A stretch of 64,000 nt of DNA, taken from contig VJWN01000012.1 in NCBI GenBank assembly GCA_007644065.1, forward strand, positions 1 through 64,000, read 5' to 3'. The translations under genes were made by a program, and so were the position numbers. Numbering within the stretch: position 1 is the first letter of the stretch; each line of letters opens with the position of its first letter. Source of the stretch: Margaritispora aquatica (taxonomy: Eukaryota > Ascomycota > Leotiomycetes > Helotiales > Discinellaceae). Of this stretch, positions 34,045 to 46,653 are shown piece by piece. A model generated the notes under the pieces. It was not told where the DNA came from. It saw only the letters and a program-made list of their open reading frames with translations, and did not search any database.

Positions 34045-37000
34045 ATGACAGCCGTCGCATTGCCGCAGAATGGGTTGCAACGCCAGCAATACAATCATCG
34101 ACAATCATCACAAGCATCTGACATGGCTTCTTCTCAGGAAGCCCGCCCACAGAGCTATGCTCAGCCTGGGTCCGGACAAATCCAGCGATCAGAACAGTCT
34201 TTGCAGAACGGTAACTTGACTCCACTGAACCACAGACCAGCCATCAGCAATGACCCTATTGCAACCAACGGAGCGGGATCGGAAGACCTATACAATGGCC
34301 ACAGGAATTCAACATCTGCGAGTAGAGGGCGCACAGATTATGGTCAACTAGAAAGACGAACCTCTACCACCAACACACGACCAACATCTGCTCCTCATGG
34401 TCTCGCGGACACTTCTCCTGATGATTCGGAAGTGGACACTCGCAGGCGCAGGCCTGCACCTCTCTTGCAGAGGGCCAAAAGCGACTTTGGCGCGAGGGGA
34501 CAAGATTCGGATTATCAGAGCGACGATATACAAGATTGGGGCGCAAGGCATGGGTTTGAAGACCATTACGCTTCCGACGAGGTCCTTTCGCAACTAGCAA
34601 AGGTACAACACACTTTCTTTTCGTTCTCCTTGCTTGTGAATTGTCCCGATCAGCCACCTAGCATCTAGGCACACCGGTATCTTGTTACATGATTGTCATA
34701 TCAGTAATGCCATGGCGAAGGAACAGGATACCGGTTAACGGAAAATACTTTGAGGAGGGATGATAACTTTCAAACGGAATTCATATTTGCCGAATGTTGT
34801 CAAATACAAATCACCCGTCGGCAGTTACGGTGGTATGTTATTGAAGCAAGAGACAAACTTGTAACAAATAGGCAATGTGGTGTCAGATGCAAGTGCAAAC
34901 ATGCAGCAAATCCCTTCGCCGGATGTCAAGACTCAAGAATCGACCAAAACCGCTTGCATTCTGTCGTTCATGAAACATGCAAGAACGTTAGGACATGACA
35001 TAGCTGGTGCCGAAGAGATTTGCAGTGCCTGCTCTGTAGACCATTGTGATAATGCATCATATCCCTACATTTATCATTTGCTTATAATTGCCAAATGCTT
35101 TAACAGACAGACCGCTAACTATTTTCATCAGAGTTGGTATATGTACTACACAGACAAGCGACATGAAACGACAGGCAACCCCAAAACTCTAGGCTATGAG
35201 CTACAGGATTGGAGAATGAAGGATCGTTTGAAGACAGTGTCAGCAGCGTTAGCAATATGTCTCAACATCGGCGTTGAGCCTCCGGATCAGTTAAAGACGA
35301 ACCCAGGCGCAAAGATGGAAGCATGGCAAGATCCAACACAGACCCCAGTACAGAAAGCCCTCGAGATCATTGGTAAATCCTTACAAGCTCAGTACGAGAC
35401 ACTGGCTATACGGACAAGATACAAGCAGTATTTAGATCCTTCGGTGGAGGAAACCAAGAAATTTTGCCAATCCTTGAGAAGAAGTGCGAAGGAGGAAAGG
35501 GTCCTCTTCCACTACAACGGCCATGGAGTACCAAAGCCCACAGCATCAGGCGAAATTTGGGTGTTCAACAAGAACTATACCCAGTACATCCCAGTCTCCT
35601 TATATGACTTGCAAACCTGGCTGCAAGCGCCGACCTTCTATGTCTGGGATTGCTCAGATGCTGGCAATATTCTGAACAACTTTCATCGCTTTGTGGAAAA
35701 GCACAAGCAGGATGAGACTGACGCTTTAGCCAAAGATCCAAATTATGTTGTCCAGGCCTATGAACCATACATTCATCTGGCAGCTTGTGGTGTGAAAGAG
35801 AATCTTCCCACAAACCCTCTCCTCCCTGCTGACGTCTTCACATCATGCCTGACGACACCTATTGAGATGGCTTTATGGTTTTTTGTGCTGCAAAATCCTC
35901 TGCCCTCCCATATCACACCAGAGAGAGCGAAGAAGCTACCAGGCCGTCTTCAGGAGAGAAGGACTCCATTGGGAGAACTAAACTGGATTTTCACCGCCAT
36001 TACTGACACAATAGCATGGACGACCCTCCCGCGCCCATTGTTTCGAAAGTTCTTCAGACAAGATCTTATGGTTGCAGCGCTTTTCCGAAATTTCCTGTTA
36101 TCACAAAGAATCATGGCTGCATACAATTGCCACCCTCAATCATTTCCTGTACTTCCGGACACTCATCAGCATCCGTTGTGGGAAAGCTGGGACTTGGCTG
36201 TTGAGATGGCCCTCTCTCAGCTACCGATGCTAGAAGAAAAGGAAGCTGGACTCCGACCTGATTACGAATTTCAAAACTCGACCTTTTTCAGTGAGCAACT
36301 TACTGCTTTTGAGGTTTACCTCCAACAAGGTGCTGTGACACACAAAGCGCCCGATCAATTACCTGTTGTGTTGCAAGTACTTCTCAGTCAACAGCATCGA
36401 GTGCGAGCACTTATCCTACTTGGCAAATTTCTCGACATGGGTCCGTGGGCAGTGAACTTGGCTCTTAGCATTGGTATCTTCCCATATGTTCTCAAGCTGC
36501 TACAATCTGCAGCCAATGAACTTAAACCTGTGATGGTCTTCATATGGACCAGAGTCTTGGCGGTTGACATTACCTGCCAAACCGATCTCCTCAAGTAAGT
36601 TATGAAATAGTTGCACATGGCAATGTGCGCTGTCAAACCTTGACTAACACCACTCGTAGGGATAGTGGCTACATGTATTTTGCTGCCATCTTGAAGCCCA
36701 CCGAAGGTCTACCAATTGTGGATAGCTTAGAACACAAAGCCATGTGTGCCTTTATCTTAGCTAGGTTGTGTGACGGTTACAAACAAGGCCAGACAGTCTG
36801 CAATCAGTCGGAGATTATGTCATACTGCTTAATTCATCTTCAGAACGCCGATAATCCATTGTTACGACAATGGGCATGTCTCTGCATCAGCCAGTTGTGG
36901 AAAGACTTACCAGATGCGAAGTGGAGAGGAATCAGAGAGCATGCACCGATCAAACTTGCAGGATTGGTACGGGATGATTGTTGCGAGGTTAGAGCGGCAA

Positions 37001-39110
37001 TGCTCTATGCTATGACGACCTTCCTTGGGATCACCGACCTGACGGTTGAGGTAGCTCGAATTGAAGAAAACATATCCTGGACAGTACTAGAAATGTCCAA
37101 TGATGGCAACGCTATGGTTCGAAAGGAGCTCCTGGTCTACTTTTCCACATTTGTCTTGCGCTACGAGAACAAGTTCTTGGTTGCTGCCTATGAGCAACTT
37201 CAGGAAGAGCGAGAATATCGACTGCACGCTCCTGTAGATGATGGGAATGACCACAAAATGGGACTGCATTATGCCAGACTAGAGGACCGGAACGCTGACG
37301 GCACAATCAAAGCTTCGGCTTATGGCTTAGCTCACAACTCAATATTTGCAGCAGTTTGGAAGCATGTGCTGATTATGGGTGTGGATCCACACCCAGAAGT
37401 ACAGCGAAATGCTTCAATCATTGTAGATTACATCCACAGTGCTCTGTTGCAGTCTCCAGTTGGCAGCCAGGCACAAGTTCTCATAGACGATATCAGTAGG
37501 CGTGCTGCGAAATCAGCTGCACAAGCCCAAACCTCGACAGATGCTAGGCCCAGCACCCCTGTACGTCAAGAATCAATGGCTTCTGCCGCACCTCCACAAG
37601 TCGGTTTGTTGAAGCGTACTGCCAGCTATCTTTTCCCAAACCTCCCATTTGTGAATTCCAGCGCCGAAAACTCGCCACCTGACTCCTTTGGAAGAAATAC
37701 GCCTAGATCTCCTGGTGGACAGCGAAACTCTTTGCCTTTGCGATCTAGACTTCCAGCCGACTTTCATGCCCCGCCAGAGCAGAATGATGCTGCGGCCACA
37801 CCTGGTATGTACCATGCAGCGAAGGAGCCTATGTCTGGTGGATATCATCCACGGAAAATGTCAGATCCGCCTAAGCTCCCACTTGAGAGCACGTTCTTTG
37901 AATGGTCTATCGAATATTTCAGAGAGCCTCAGATGAAACCGAGCGAGGCAGATGAGCCTGGAAGTACCGATTATAATGAACGCTTGTGGAGAAGATCTCG
38001 CAACGAAGCAATTTTACGTGATACCCAGCCTCAGAAGGAAATAGCTGGCAACGCTAAATGGACTACCTCGGCGGGGTTTTTCAATAACCAAACCCAGCCT
38101 TCGAACATGACTTTCCATCAATACGAAGATCATCTTGCAGTATCTGACGACAGAGATACTGTTTGTATATGGGACTGGAAGAAGCAAGATCGCTTGAGTC
38201 GATTTTCAAATGGCAACCCAGAGGGATCAAAGATCAACGGCATGCAGTTTATCAATGAAGATGATCAGGCTTTCTTGTTGACTGGCTCGTCCGACGGAGT
38301 TATTCGTATCTACAGAAACTATGACTCTGATAAGAAGATCGAGGTCGCAGCAGCATGGCGAGCATTAACCCACCTTGTCCCAAGCAACGTTAACTCAGGC
38401 TTGGTCTTCGATTGGCAACAAGTTTCGGGAACTCTCCTTGTGGCAGGTGATGTCAAGGTCATCAGAGTTTGGGCAGCATCCCCCGAAGTGTGTAAAGTCG
38501 ATATCAACGCTCGCTCTGGCTCTTGTGTTACATCTCTAACGTCGGACCAAATGACTGGCAATGTTTTCGTTGCTGGGTTTGGTGATGGAGCTATACGAGT
38601 ATTCGATTCACGAAACAGGCCCCAGGAGGCCATGGTCAAGAAGTGGAAGGATGACACAGATAGGGTTTGGATCAAGAGTGTACACATGCAACGAGGCGGC
38701 CAGAGAGAACTCATGTCAGCTAGTCGAAATGGAAAAGTAAAATTATGGGATATTCGCATGGATAAGCCACTCAGAGTCATCAAAACGACTAACGAAACAT
38801 TGCGGACGGCTAGTACACATGAGCATCTTCCTGTATTTGCAGTGTAAGCAATACCACATTCCTACTTGTTCACTTCAACTAACATTTTTCTAGTGGCACT
38901 GGCAACCATACTGTCAAAGTTTTCAATTTCGAGGGTAAAGAACTCTCCCGCGTGGATCCCTACTCAGGCTTCCTACACCAGGCACGTCAAAATCCCATAG
39001 CAGCTACAGCATTCCATCCTCATCGGATGATGCTTGCATGCGCGGCACGTGGAGACAATCATATCAATCTCTTCACATGTGCGGAAAAGAAGGGTGGGTT
39101 TGAGTTATAG
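34045..39110 (+). CDS. KOG1: Kog1/raptor, TORC1 scaffold subunit
   Basis: Four exons: join(34045..34602, 35111..36594, 36660..38843, 38894..39110), 1480 aa, within the family range. It presents substrates to TOR kinase in TORC1 at the vacuole. The first 186 aa are polar and disordered. The raptor N-terminal conserved, caspase-like domain opens with WYMYYTDKRHETTGNPK and DWRMKDRLKTVSAALAICLN. It has HYNGHGVPKP (His near residue 320) and FYVWDCSDAG (Cys near 367). HEAT repeats follow from about 600 to 900, then a Ser/Pro-rich insert and seven WD40 blades from about 1165 to the end. The 508-nt first intron is long, so a small extra exon inside it cannot be excluded. Junction phases fit. Confidence 0.93.
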
Positions 39111-39836
39111 GCATGGAGGAGGAGAGTCAAGAGACAGATCATAGGACAGCTTTACATACATTCTTGCTGGGCATACCTGGAAAGGGTAGTATGAGGATGG
39201 TAGGCGCTGCGCATAGAGGGAAGGTTAATGAAGCGTGGGTTTGACATTTTGCATTGCGACGGCGATAGGGGTTGGTTTGGTTGCGCCTTTTCCTTCAGGC
39301 ACATTTGGACATGTGCCAGTTTTACGTTGGCGAAGAGAATGGTTAAGGGGCGATAGGCAAGCTTCTTTGTGCTAATGAATAATGCGAATGTAATAACATG
39401 GTCTCGAGGTTTATGTTCCAACAGTCAGGAGAGTTGAAAGTGGTGTGATGTTTGCAAAAATTAATTGTTTGAATGACGTTTGAAAGGATTTGTTCAATCG
39501 AGCACTTATACCTCAACGATTCCTTGCCAATTTATCATACTGGAACTATCAGGTTCTAGGATATCTCTTCGTCTTCAATTGGGTCAGTTCGTAGTTAGTA
39601 GCTTTCCGAGCTTTTGTGGTTTGAACCCCTCCATCACAGCCTCGTGGGGCAAGGCTGTCACATCGGGTAAAATTCTAGGGTATTAGCGCACTTTCGCCGA
39701 TTGAGTCCTCCTTACCATATGACTCCGAGTCACCTCATGTTGCAGTTGATTTTGTTATCTTAAAAGACGTATATGCTCACTAGAGTCTCTTGATCTCTTG
39801 GAAACAAACCTCAATCTGCAATCAAAACTACACATC
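39111..39836. other. Intergenic region
   Basis: This is the 3' flank of KOG1 and promoter of the aspartyl-tRNA synthetase gene. No gene or distinctive repeat is visible. Confidence 0.5.
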
Positions 39837-41676
39837 ATGGCGGAACCAACCAAGGAAACAATCGTCCCAACCGACCCCGCCATTGCCCCTCCAGGAGCTT
39901 CCTCCTCAGCTCCAGCAGCTCCTGTTGAAGCCGAAGCTGAGGATGCCAGTGCCTCCAAGAAAGGAGCAAAGAAGGCTGCAGCTAAAGCAGCCAAAGAGGC
40001 AGAAAAGGCACGCAAAGCTGCTGAGCGCGAAGCTGCTGCTGCATCGTCATCTGCAGCCGCAGCTGTAGACCACGCGAAGGAGAACTATGGCACCATCACG
40101 CACAACACGAAGATTACTGCCGAACCTATTCATTTGAGGGAGTTGAGCGAGCAGCATTTGGGCAAGACGATCAAGGTGCGCGCATGGATTCAGAATTCTA
40201 GGGCGCAGGGTGCGAAAATGGCATTTGTGGAGTTAAGGGAGGAGGGGAGCTGGACGGTGCAAGGTGTTGTGGCTGCCAATGCTGAGGGGAAGCCGGTCAG
40301 CAAGCAGATGGTCAAATGGATCAACGGACTCAAGCTGGAGAGTTTTGTGGCTGTTGAGGCGACTGTGCAGAAGCCCCTTGAGCCTGTTAAGAGCTGTAAG
40401 GTCAGTGGGTATGAGCTGCACATCACGAAGATGTATCTTGTGGCTGCTGCGCCTGAAATGTTGGGTATGGGACTTGGTGCTGCTTCAAGAGCTGTGGGTA
40501 AGTTGGATGATGAGGAATCGAGCGAGCCAAATATTGAAGGTATGTGTTCTGAATCTAACATTCGGATTATTATTGACTGGAAATAGGTCTCAGCGTTTCA
40601 GAAGGAGCTCCTCTGGCTAGTTTGGCAACACATCTCAACAACCCTGCTATGCACAAGCGGGCACCCATTAGTCAAGCAATTGCTGATATTCGCATCGCCG
40701 TTGAAGATCTCTTCTGCGAATACTTGCGAAAGAACCGCTTCAAGAAGTTCCACCCTCCTAGTTTGATTGGTGCTGCTTCTGAAGGAGGTGCTAATGTTTT
40801 CCGACTGCCATATTTTGATAAAGAAGCTTTCTTGGCTCAAAGTCCTCAATTCTACAAGCAGTTCGAAATTGCCGGTGGTAGGAAGAGGGTTTACTGCGTT
40901 GGACCTGTGTTCAGAGCAGAGAACTCGAACACACCAAGACATATGACTGAGGTTTGTTTACCCCTTTTGACTTGACCTGCCATTTCTAAGAGAATTAGTT
41001 CATCGGTCTTGATTTGGAAATGGAAATCGAGGAGCATTATCACGAAGTCATGCACATGCTCGAAGGTGTCTTACTTTACATCTTCAAGGGTCTCTCCACC
41101 GACTTCCGCGAGGAGATCGAGCTGGTCCGCTCAGTTTACCCCTCCGAAGAGTTCCTCCTCCCAGAACCCGGCAAGGAAGTTCGCCTTACCTTCGCAGAGG
41201 GCCAAGCACTATTGCGCGCTGAAGGACCAGCTGAATTCAAGAACGTCACCGACAACGAGGACATGAGTACCGCACAAGAAAAGGCTCTTGGTGCACTCGT
41301 CAAGGAGAAATTCAAGACTGATTTCTATGTTCTCGACAAGTTCCCTGTTGATGCCAGACCCTTCTACGCCATGCCCGACCCCGAGAACCCTGCTGTTACA
41401 AATGCGTATGATTTCATGATGCGTGGACAGGAAATTCTTTCTGGTGGGCAGAGATTGCATCTTCCTGCTGAGCTGGAGGCGGTGATCAGAAGCAAGGGAC
41501 TTGATCCAAACCAGCCTGGTATCAAGGAGTATGTGGATGTTTTCAGGAGCGTGGGTGTCCCTCCTCATGGTGGTGGCGGTATTGGACTTGATCGTGTTGT
41601 TGCGTGGTATTTGAATCTGCCTAGTGTGCATTTGGTTTGCGATTATCCTCGTACACCAAAGAGGTTGGCTCCTTAG
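39837..41676 (+). CDS. DPS1: Aspartyl-tRNA synthetase, cytosolic
   Basis: Three exons: join(39837..40539, 40587..40951, 40999..41676), 581 aa. It charges tRNA-Asp with aspartate in the cytosol. An N-terminal Ala/Lys/Glu-rich extension (about residues 40-80, KKGAKKAAAKAAKEAEKARK) is the RNA-binding tail of eukaryotic AspRS. The OB-fold anticodon domain follows (IKVRAWIQNSRAQGAKMAFV). The class II catalytic core has motif 1 around RFKKFHPPSLIGAASEGGAN, motif 2 GPVFRAENSNTPRHMTEF and motif 3 GGGGIGLDRVVAWYL, ending FPRTPKRLAP-like (YPRTPKRLAP). A mitochondrial presequence is absent. The start ATG gives MAEPTKE. Confidence 0.96.
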
Positions 41677-42908
41677 TTTGAAGGAGTTTTTTTTTGCAGT
41701 ATGACGGTAGCGATAGTTCTATAGGGGAATTGTGTGTTGATGAGTTATGAATTAGATGGTCAAGGCCTTTCGAAAATGTGAACAGGACATGATATTATTG
41801 TTACTTTCAGTTTTGAATAACTTAATATGTGAATTTTGTTTATCTTCGACTTCAGTAGCTGAAACCATGACTAAGTAATCTCGATTAAGCAGTCAATCTC
41901 ACTAACTTCAAAATCATAATTCCCTTCTTCTTGGCAAGATATGGACTTTTCGGTCGTGGATAGGAGAGAAAGATCTCAAACTGTGTACAGCTCTTATTCA
42001 TCAAGCTAGCGATGTTGGGGAAGTACGTGGGTGGCTTCTGGGCTCGGGATTGAGGATCGAATCATGTCTTTAAGCACGAGCTTGTTGGTCACAAAGCTGA
42101 AAAGCGATGGGTGTGTATGCCATGTGCTCTGAACATGGACTGAATAAACTAGAAGCTCGACATGAAGTTACGACTAAGGAAATATTATCTGTCGGCTAGT
42201 CACGCTTGAAGGGATACTATTCGGCAAACTTTGAGCAAGTCGGGAGGTGGATGGGTGGTGCTGAGTAGAAATTTTGAACTGATCCCACTGTGGTGTAGAT
42301 ATATTCAAATTGGCCGAAACTCTTCACCAAAAGGACGCAACCCTAAAAGCAAACGTTTGAGATTCGTCTCTTATGGCGTAGTGGTACAGAGCACCCATCA
42401 AGCAAGTTGTCGTGTCTCCAAGCCAAAAGCATCTACCCTACGCCATGCTCCATAGGTAATAAGTATAAAAGCCCCTTTCCTCAAGGAGTCCAAGTCTCCG
42501 GTGTGGTTATATTCCCCACTGTTCTTCTCAGCTGAAATTGCAGTGCGCCCCTGTTAAGAATTACTCTTTTGCCCTTTTAATATAATTTTTATACAATGAT
42601 CTGTACTGTCCAACTTTTTAGTTGCCGCAATGCAAATTAAGCGAACTCTGAAGGAAAGTGAATTTTTATACCCAAAAACAGATCTAACATGTTTTCTCAA
42701 GTATCCTGTCTCAAAATATAATTTACGAATCAAAATTTCATTTTTAGATAAGGCTACCACCTACCTAAACATAAAAGCTTCTCAGCACCAACTAGTTTCA
42801 CAAATTTCCACCCCGACCGCAACTCCACAACCTCCTCCAAACCTGTCTTCGAGCCACCCAAGTCCTTTGGCTTAATCCTTCTAGCAACGCATCACCGTAC
42901 AAACCACT
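41677..42908. other. Intergenic region, about 1.2 kb
   Basis: This lies between the DPS1 3' end and the next plus-strand gene. It contains a 74-nt inverted-repeat element (42373-42446, listed separately). An AT-rich portion around 42570-42770 has open frames on both strands but no recognisable protein. It is otherwise featureless. Confidence 0.45.
42373..42446. repeat. 74-nt element bounded by a 9-bp perfect inverted repeat
   Basis: The segment starts ATGGCGTAG and ends CTACGCCAT, exact reverse complements. Its length is tRNA-like, but no TPsiC arm (GTTCRANTC) or anticodon stem is apparent, so I do not call a tRNA. It could form a hairpin with a long loop, or be chance. Confidence 0.4.
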
Positions 42909-44063
42909 ATGAATCAATCAAAAACCGAGGGAAAACGATATGTCAGCTATGATGAGTTTTACAAGGAGGAATATGGCCACCCTTTGTACAACAGCGCATG
43001 GAATCGGTTTATGAAGACGGAGATTGGTCACATCAAGGAGCAGTTCTATGGACGAAAACGTTCCCTTGCCTGGGTTGTCAATTTCCAAGGGTACAAGTCA
43101 TTCCACCATCACCTCCGTATCAGGAACAAAGGTCATCATGTGCCGAGTCGCGTCGAAACAGAGGCAATGTGGGTCAACCTTCTACAGAAATATTTCCATC
43201 GCGAGGATCTACCTGGCATAATGCGCAAGGAGGGTTTGACGGCTGAGGAGGCGAAGAAGAAGATACAAGGCATTTTGAGCAAGGGCTGTTGGGCAGTAAG
43301 TTAGCATTTCATTTTTCGGGTTGCTATTCTGCACTCCCTCGCCTTTCTTCGATCTGCAGATTGCTGACCTGGGTTCTCTTTAGGTCTGGGGTTCCCATCG
43401 TGAGACAGGAGAGCAGATCGATGCATACTGGACTCAGCAGATGGCATTGTATCCCGATCTTGATATCTCGGTAAGTCTTGTCTGATACCTCGGATCTCAT
43501 CTCTACCACATCCTCCAACCTGAAACCCTCCGAAAATTGCTAATCTGACTTGCACATAGAATCTCGACCCTGATCAAGACACCGACCATCCAGGCTACTA
43601 CCAACAACAGCGCTTTTCGCGCGCTACACCTCCTCCAGGACAAAAGGACAATCGCAGCTCGTACGACACTTTCAGTGATTACAAGCAAGACCTCGACGAC
43701 GACCAAGGTCCCGAGGCTCACGCTGTGAGTCGAAAGAAAATCAGCGAGCCAGCTATATCGAAGACAAGGAGTGTCACAGAGTGGGCCTTCAGTGTTGTAG
43801 GTCGTTCTGGGGGAGACGATGATGATAAGATGGTGACGGATGATGGGGGATATCGAAACGGAGACGATGACTCCAATTGTGGAGACTACGATGAGGATGG
43901 GGATGAGGATGACCGATATTCGGACGTTGATGATGCTGATGCAAAGGACCATGACATGGACAGTGATGAAGGCGAAGTCGAGCATGAGGAAGATGATGGT
44001 GAATGTGATGGGCAAGTTTACCGTGTTGCAGAAGATGTCGATGCAATGGTGCTGGATGATTAA
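42909..44063 (+). CDS. Unknown protein with acidic C-terminal tail
   Basis: Three exons: join(42909..43295, 43384..43470, 43560..44063), 325 aa; both introns have GTAAGT donors and keep phase. The N-terminal 130 aa are folded-looking and basic: YVSYDEFYKEEYGHPLYNSA, WNRFMKTEIGHIKEQFYGRK and AWVVNFQGYKSFHHHLRIRN. A helix GLTAEEAKKKIQGILSKGCW ends the first exon. The C-terminal 100 aa are extremely Asp/Glu-rich (for example DDDDKMV, EDGDEDDRYSDVDDADAKD), as in histone- or ribosome-associated acidic proteins. No signal peptide or TM. I do not recognise the N-terminal domain. A nuclear or nucleic-acid-related role is a guess from charge only. Confidence 0.78.
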
Positions 44064-44330
44064 ATTAGATTCATTGAGGCTAGACTCTTGTAATGATATT
44101 GTAGTAACTTTCGGTTGTGTGGATTTTAGTGGTGATCCTAGAAGCTTCATTCGGTCGTGAAATCATATATCTACACACTGTAGAAGCTGTTTCTTAGCAG
44201 ACTTATACATACTATCCTTACTCCCCAGTCATGTCGCGTAGTCACAAAAGTTCCTCACTCGGTACTCATTCGTTTGACTCTCGTCCCTAATCCTCTCAAA
44301 TCAAGTACAACGGTCGTCGATTTTGTCATC

Positions 44331-45477
44331 TCAAAGCTGTGTATCCCTACTCACAGGCATATACTTTCTCCCGCCCGTCTTCCCACTTCCAAGTGGACCC
44401 TCATTAGCAAACACCATGCCGCTCTCCTGGTCATCATACCTCCTCTCTGTATCATAGTCATTTACCATGTAAGGATTATAATAGGGTGCCAGTCCAGGCG
44501 GAGAATTGACTGGCGGTGGTTTCCCATCGAACCTCAGTTGAGGCGAGTGTCCTTGGTCGGTTAGGTGCAGGCTTTGACGCGCTCTATTGATCTTCTTCTT
44601 GTGTGAGGCGCGGCGAGCGACCAAGATTGTGGTGACGAAGGCGAGGAAGTAGAGTGCGGTCTGGATTACGGAGGCGTACCATGCGTATCCCTTTTCGGAG
44701 AATGGGTGTTAGCTTACCGCTGCTATCATGTCTATCCGATGCCCTTATGCTCGAAAAGGCCCATCATCAAAGTTGAATAGTTTCACATACCTGAGCATCA
44801 CACAGCTTTCCAAAGTTCACAAAACTCTTCACTTGAGCCTCAATCTCATCCGCGCGACTAGAGCACGTATAACCCCATAGATCATCCCCCTTCATCGAGC
44901 AAGCCTTCATTGCACTAGTTGCAACCAGCCACACAAGGACATGAATAGCTGTCAGCGTATAGCCCACATAGCTCGCAGCATTGCTCGTCTTATTCGCTGC
45001 CCCAACACCAATGCAGTACGACACCAGAGTCACCATGTTCATACAGAACGTGATGAACGAGATAGACAGCATCATGAACGTCGGCCAAAGAACAGTCGGC
45101 TCAGGCCATGCAGTAGTAGTATTGGGATCGTGTGCGTCGGCTCTGATAGCGAGATTCCTGTCCTTGACCTTGGCAGTGGGAACGGGTGCTGCTAAGGGCA
45201 GAGGCGTCTTGCGGGTCATGTAATATTGGGCGAGCGAGTAGCCGAATACACCGACCATGCAAGCGGCGAGTATGAGAGAGATGAAGCGCGAGACGAAGCG
45301 CAAAATGCGGATGATGCGTTTGTATTTCTTGTCCTTGTCCTCGAGGATCGTAATTACACTGTAGTCTGTTTGTTTGGATTGAATAGAGGGGCTGTAGTGC
45401 TTTGTGTGCGTGAGTGGTTCTTGGGAGATGACGCTGCTGGGTCGGCCTTTTTTGTTTTTCTTGTGGAAGAACCCCAT
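44331..45477 (-). CDS. Four-TM MARVEL-like membrane protein
   Basis: Two exons: complement(join(44331..44690, 44791..45477)), 348 aa. Four hydrophobic helices are visible. TM1 is FVSRFISLILAACMVGVFGY, and TM2 is around PTFMMLSISFITFCMNMVTL. TM3 is VGYTLTAIHVLVWLVATSAM, followed by a Cys-containing loop (KACSMKGDDLWGYTCSSR). TM4, in the second exon, is YASVIQTALYFLAFVTTILV. A basic cytosolic N-terminus (FHKKNKKGRP) and a proline- and tyrosine-rich C-terminal tail are typical of fungal MARVEL or SUR7-like plasma-membrane proteins. It probably sits in the plasma membrane or secretory pathway; the exact role is not known. The intron is about 100 nt with a GTATGT donor and an AAG acceptor. Confidence 0.83.
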
Positions 45478-46653
45478 TTTGCTGACCTCGATTTTCCAAG
45501 TGCAAGATTGATGGGTTTGTCCTCTGCCTGATTTTACAGCCGGTCACTTCCCAGACTCAAACTAGGATTCGGCGAGATGTTGCAGAGCAGAATCTCGGTA
45601 AAGGAAACGGAAGAGTTGAAGTGAGGTTGAGCAAGAAGAGCCTCACGAACATCGGTGGTGGGGATGCCTACCATTTAAACTGCCAAAACGCCACGATAGC
45701 TTCGCACTGCGGCTGGAGCTACCAGCGCCGGCTGTACGTTGATCGACAAAGTTGGAATAACAAGCGAGAGACAGAATTGCCAGCCCAGCCATGGGCTGCG
45801 ATGTGGTGGCTCATGTGTCGAGACAAATCGAGACCACCTTTCAGAACAGGCTGAGATGCAGCTCTTTCCATACAATACCCCAGACTACCATCCTCAACAT
45901 GCAAACAAGCCGTGTCACTCGACAAGCCCAAAGCTTCTTTCACCAGAGTTGCAGCAAGAAGACGAAGATCCAAGTCGATGGAGGCCACGCCGAATCGCTT
46001 CTCGTAAATCCCGCTTCCAAACCCCAACCCCACCACCACCATAAACCCAGATAGCATGGCAAAACTCAAAGCAGCAGAACATAGAAAATGAGAGGTGTGA
46101 AAACATTCCGTGGCTTGGGCGCCGAGACATATATATTGGCTTCATTGGAGAGTTGTGGCCCGTGGCGCGCTAGTGGGTTCAGCTCTTCATGCAGCACCGC
46201 GGGATGTGTTCTTTTATGACTAGACCTTTAAGGCTGAACGAAGATGGCAGTGTATGCATATCAGAAGCTGATGTTGCGCTTTCAGAATTGAGATATAAAT
46301 TACTCCTACAAAGAGCAGGCGGTAGAGTTCGTTTCAATCATCTGTTCAGAGGTAGGTGATGTCTATTTCTGTTTTGTTCGCCGTTGACATCGCGATGGCC
46401 AGGCCAGGGGTTGTTCGCTTATAATGGGTAAGGGGGCCGGTCTCCACGTGACACAAGCGAAATCACTTCAACTGTCGACCAGGCAGCATCAATTACTTCT
46501 TCGTGACATCTACCTCTCAAGTCCCAACAACGAGAAGCTCTATCTTATCCACCTTAGTCAATTCCACCAGCATTTGAAAAGCCCTTTGGAGGTACATCAT
46601 CAGTCTGGTAAACTGTACCACTTAGCTTAGCTTCATCCTGATACCACCTCACG
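45478..46653. other. Intergenic region around the doubtful 45719-46057 frame
   Basis: Divergent spacer between the MARVEL-like gene (minus) and the F-box gene (plus). Apart from the low-confidence frame noted separately, nothing was recognised. Confidence 0.4.
45719..46057 (-). CDS. Possible small membrane or mitochondrial protein
   Basis: This is a 112-aa frame from the ATG at 46057. The N-terminus MLSGFMVVVGLGFGSGIYEK is hydrophobic, followed by RFGVASIDLDLRLLAATLVK and a His/Trp-containing tail. It could be a short one-TM protein. Open frames also exist on the opposite strand, and there is no family signature, so it may not be a gene. Confidence 0.3.
   Translation of the reverse strand: MLSGFMVVVGLGFGSGIYEKRFGVASIDLDLRLLAATLVKEALGLSSDTACLHVEDGSLGYCMERAASQPVLKGGLDLSRHMSHHIAAHGWAGNSVSRLLFQLCRSTYSRRW

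Noticed and set aside
34877..35110. Extended N-terminus of the Kog1 second ORF (MVSDASANMQQIPS...)
   Set aside because: The text before WYMYYTDKRH is Cys-rich and non-raptor-like. A first exon at 34045 joins in phase at 35111, so this part is intron.
42360..42450. tRNA gene suggested by GGCGTAGTGGTA
   Set aside because: No TPsiC arm or anticodon stem could be drawn; only the terminal inverted repeat is real.
43503..44150. Minus-strand 215-codon hydrophobic frame
   Set aside because: It is the complement of the Asp/Glu-rich exon of the plus-strand gene; GAT/GAG runs read as Ile/Val/His on the other strand.
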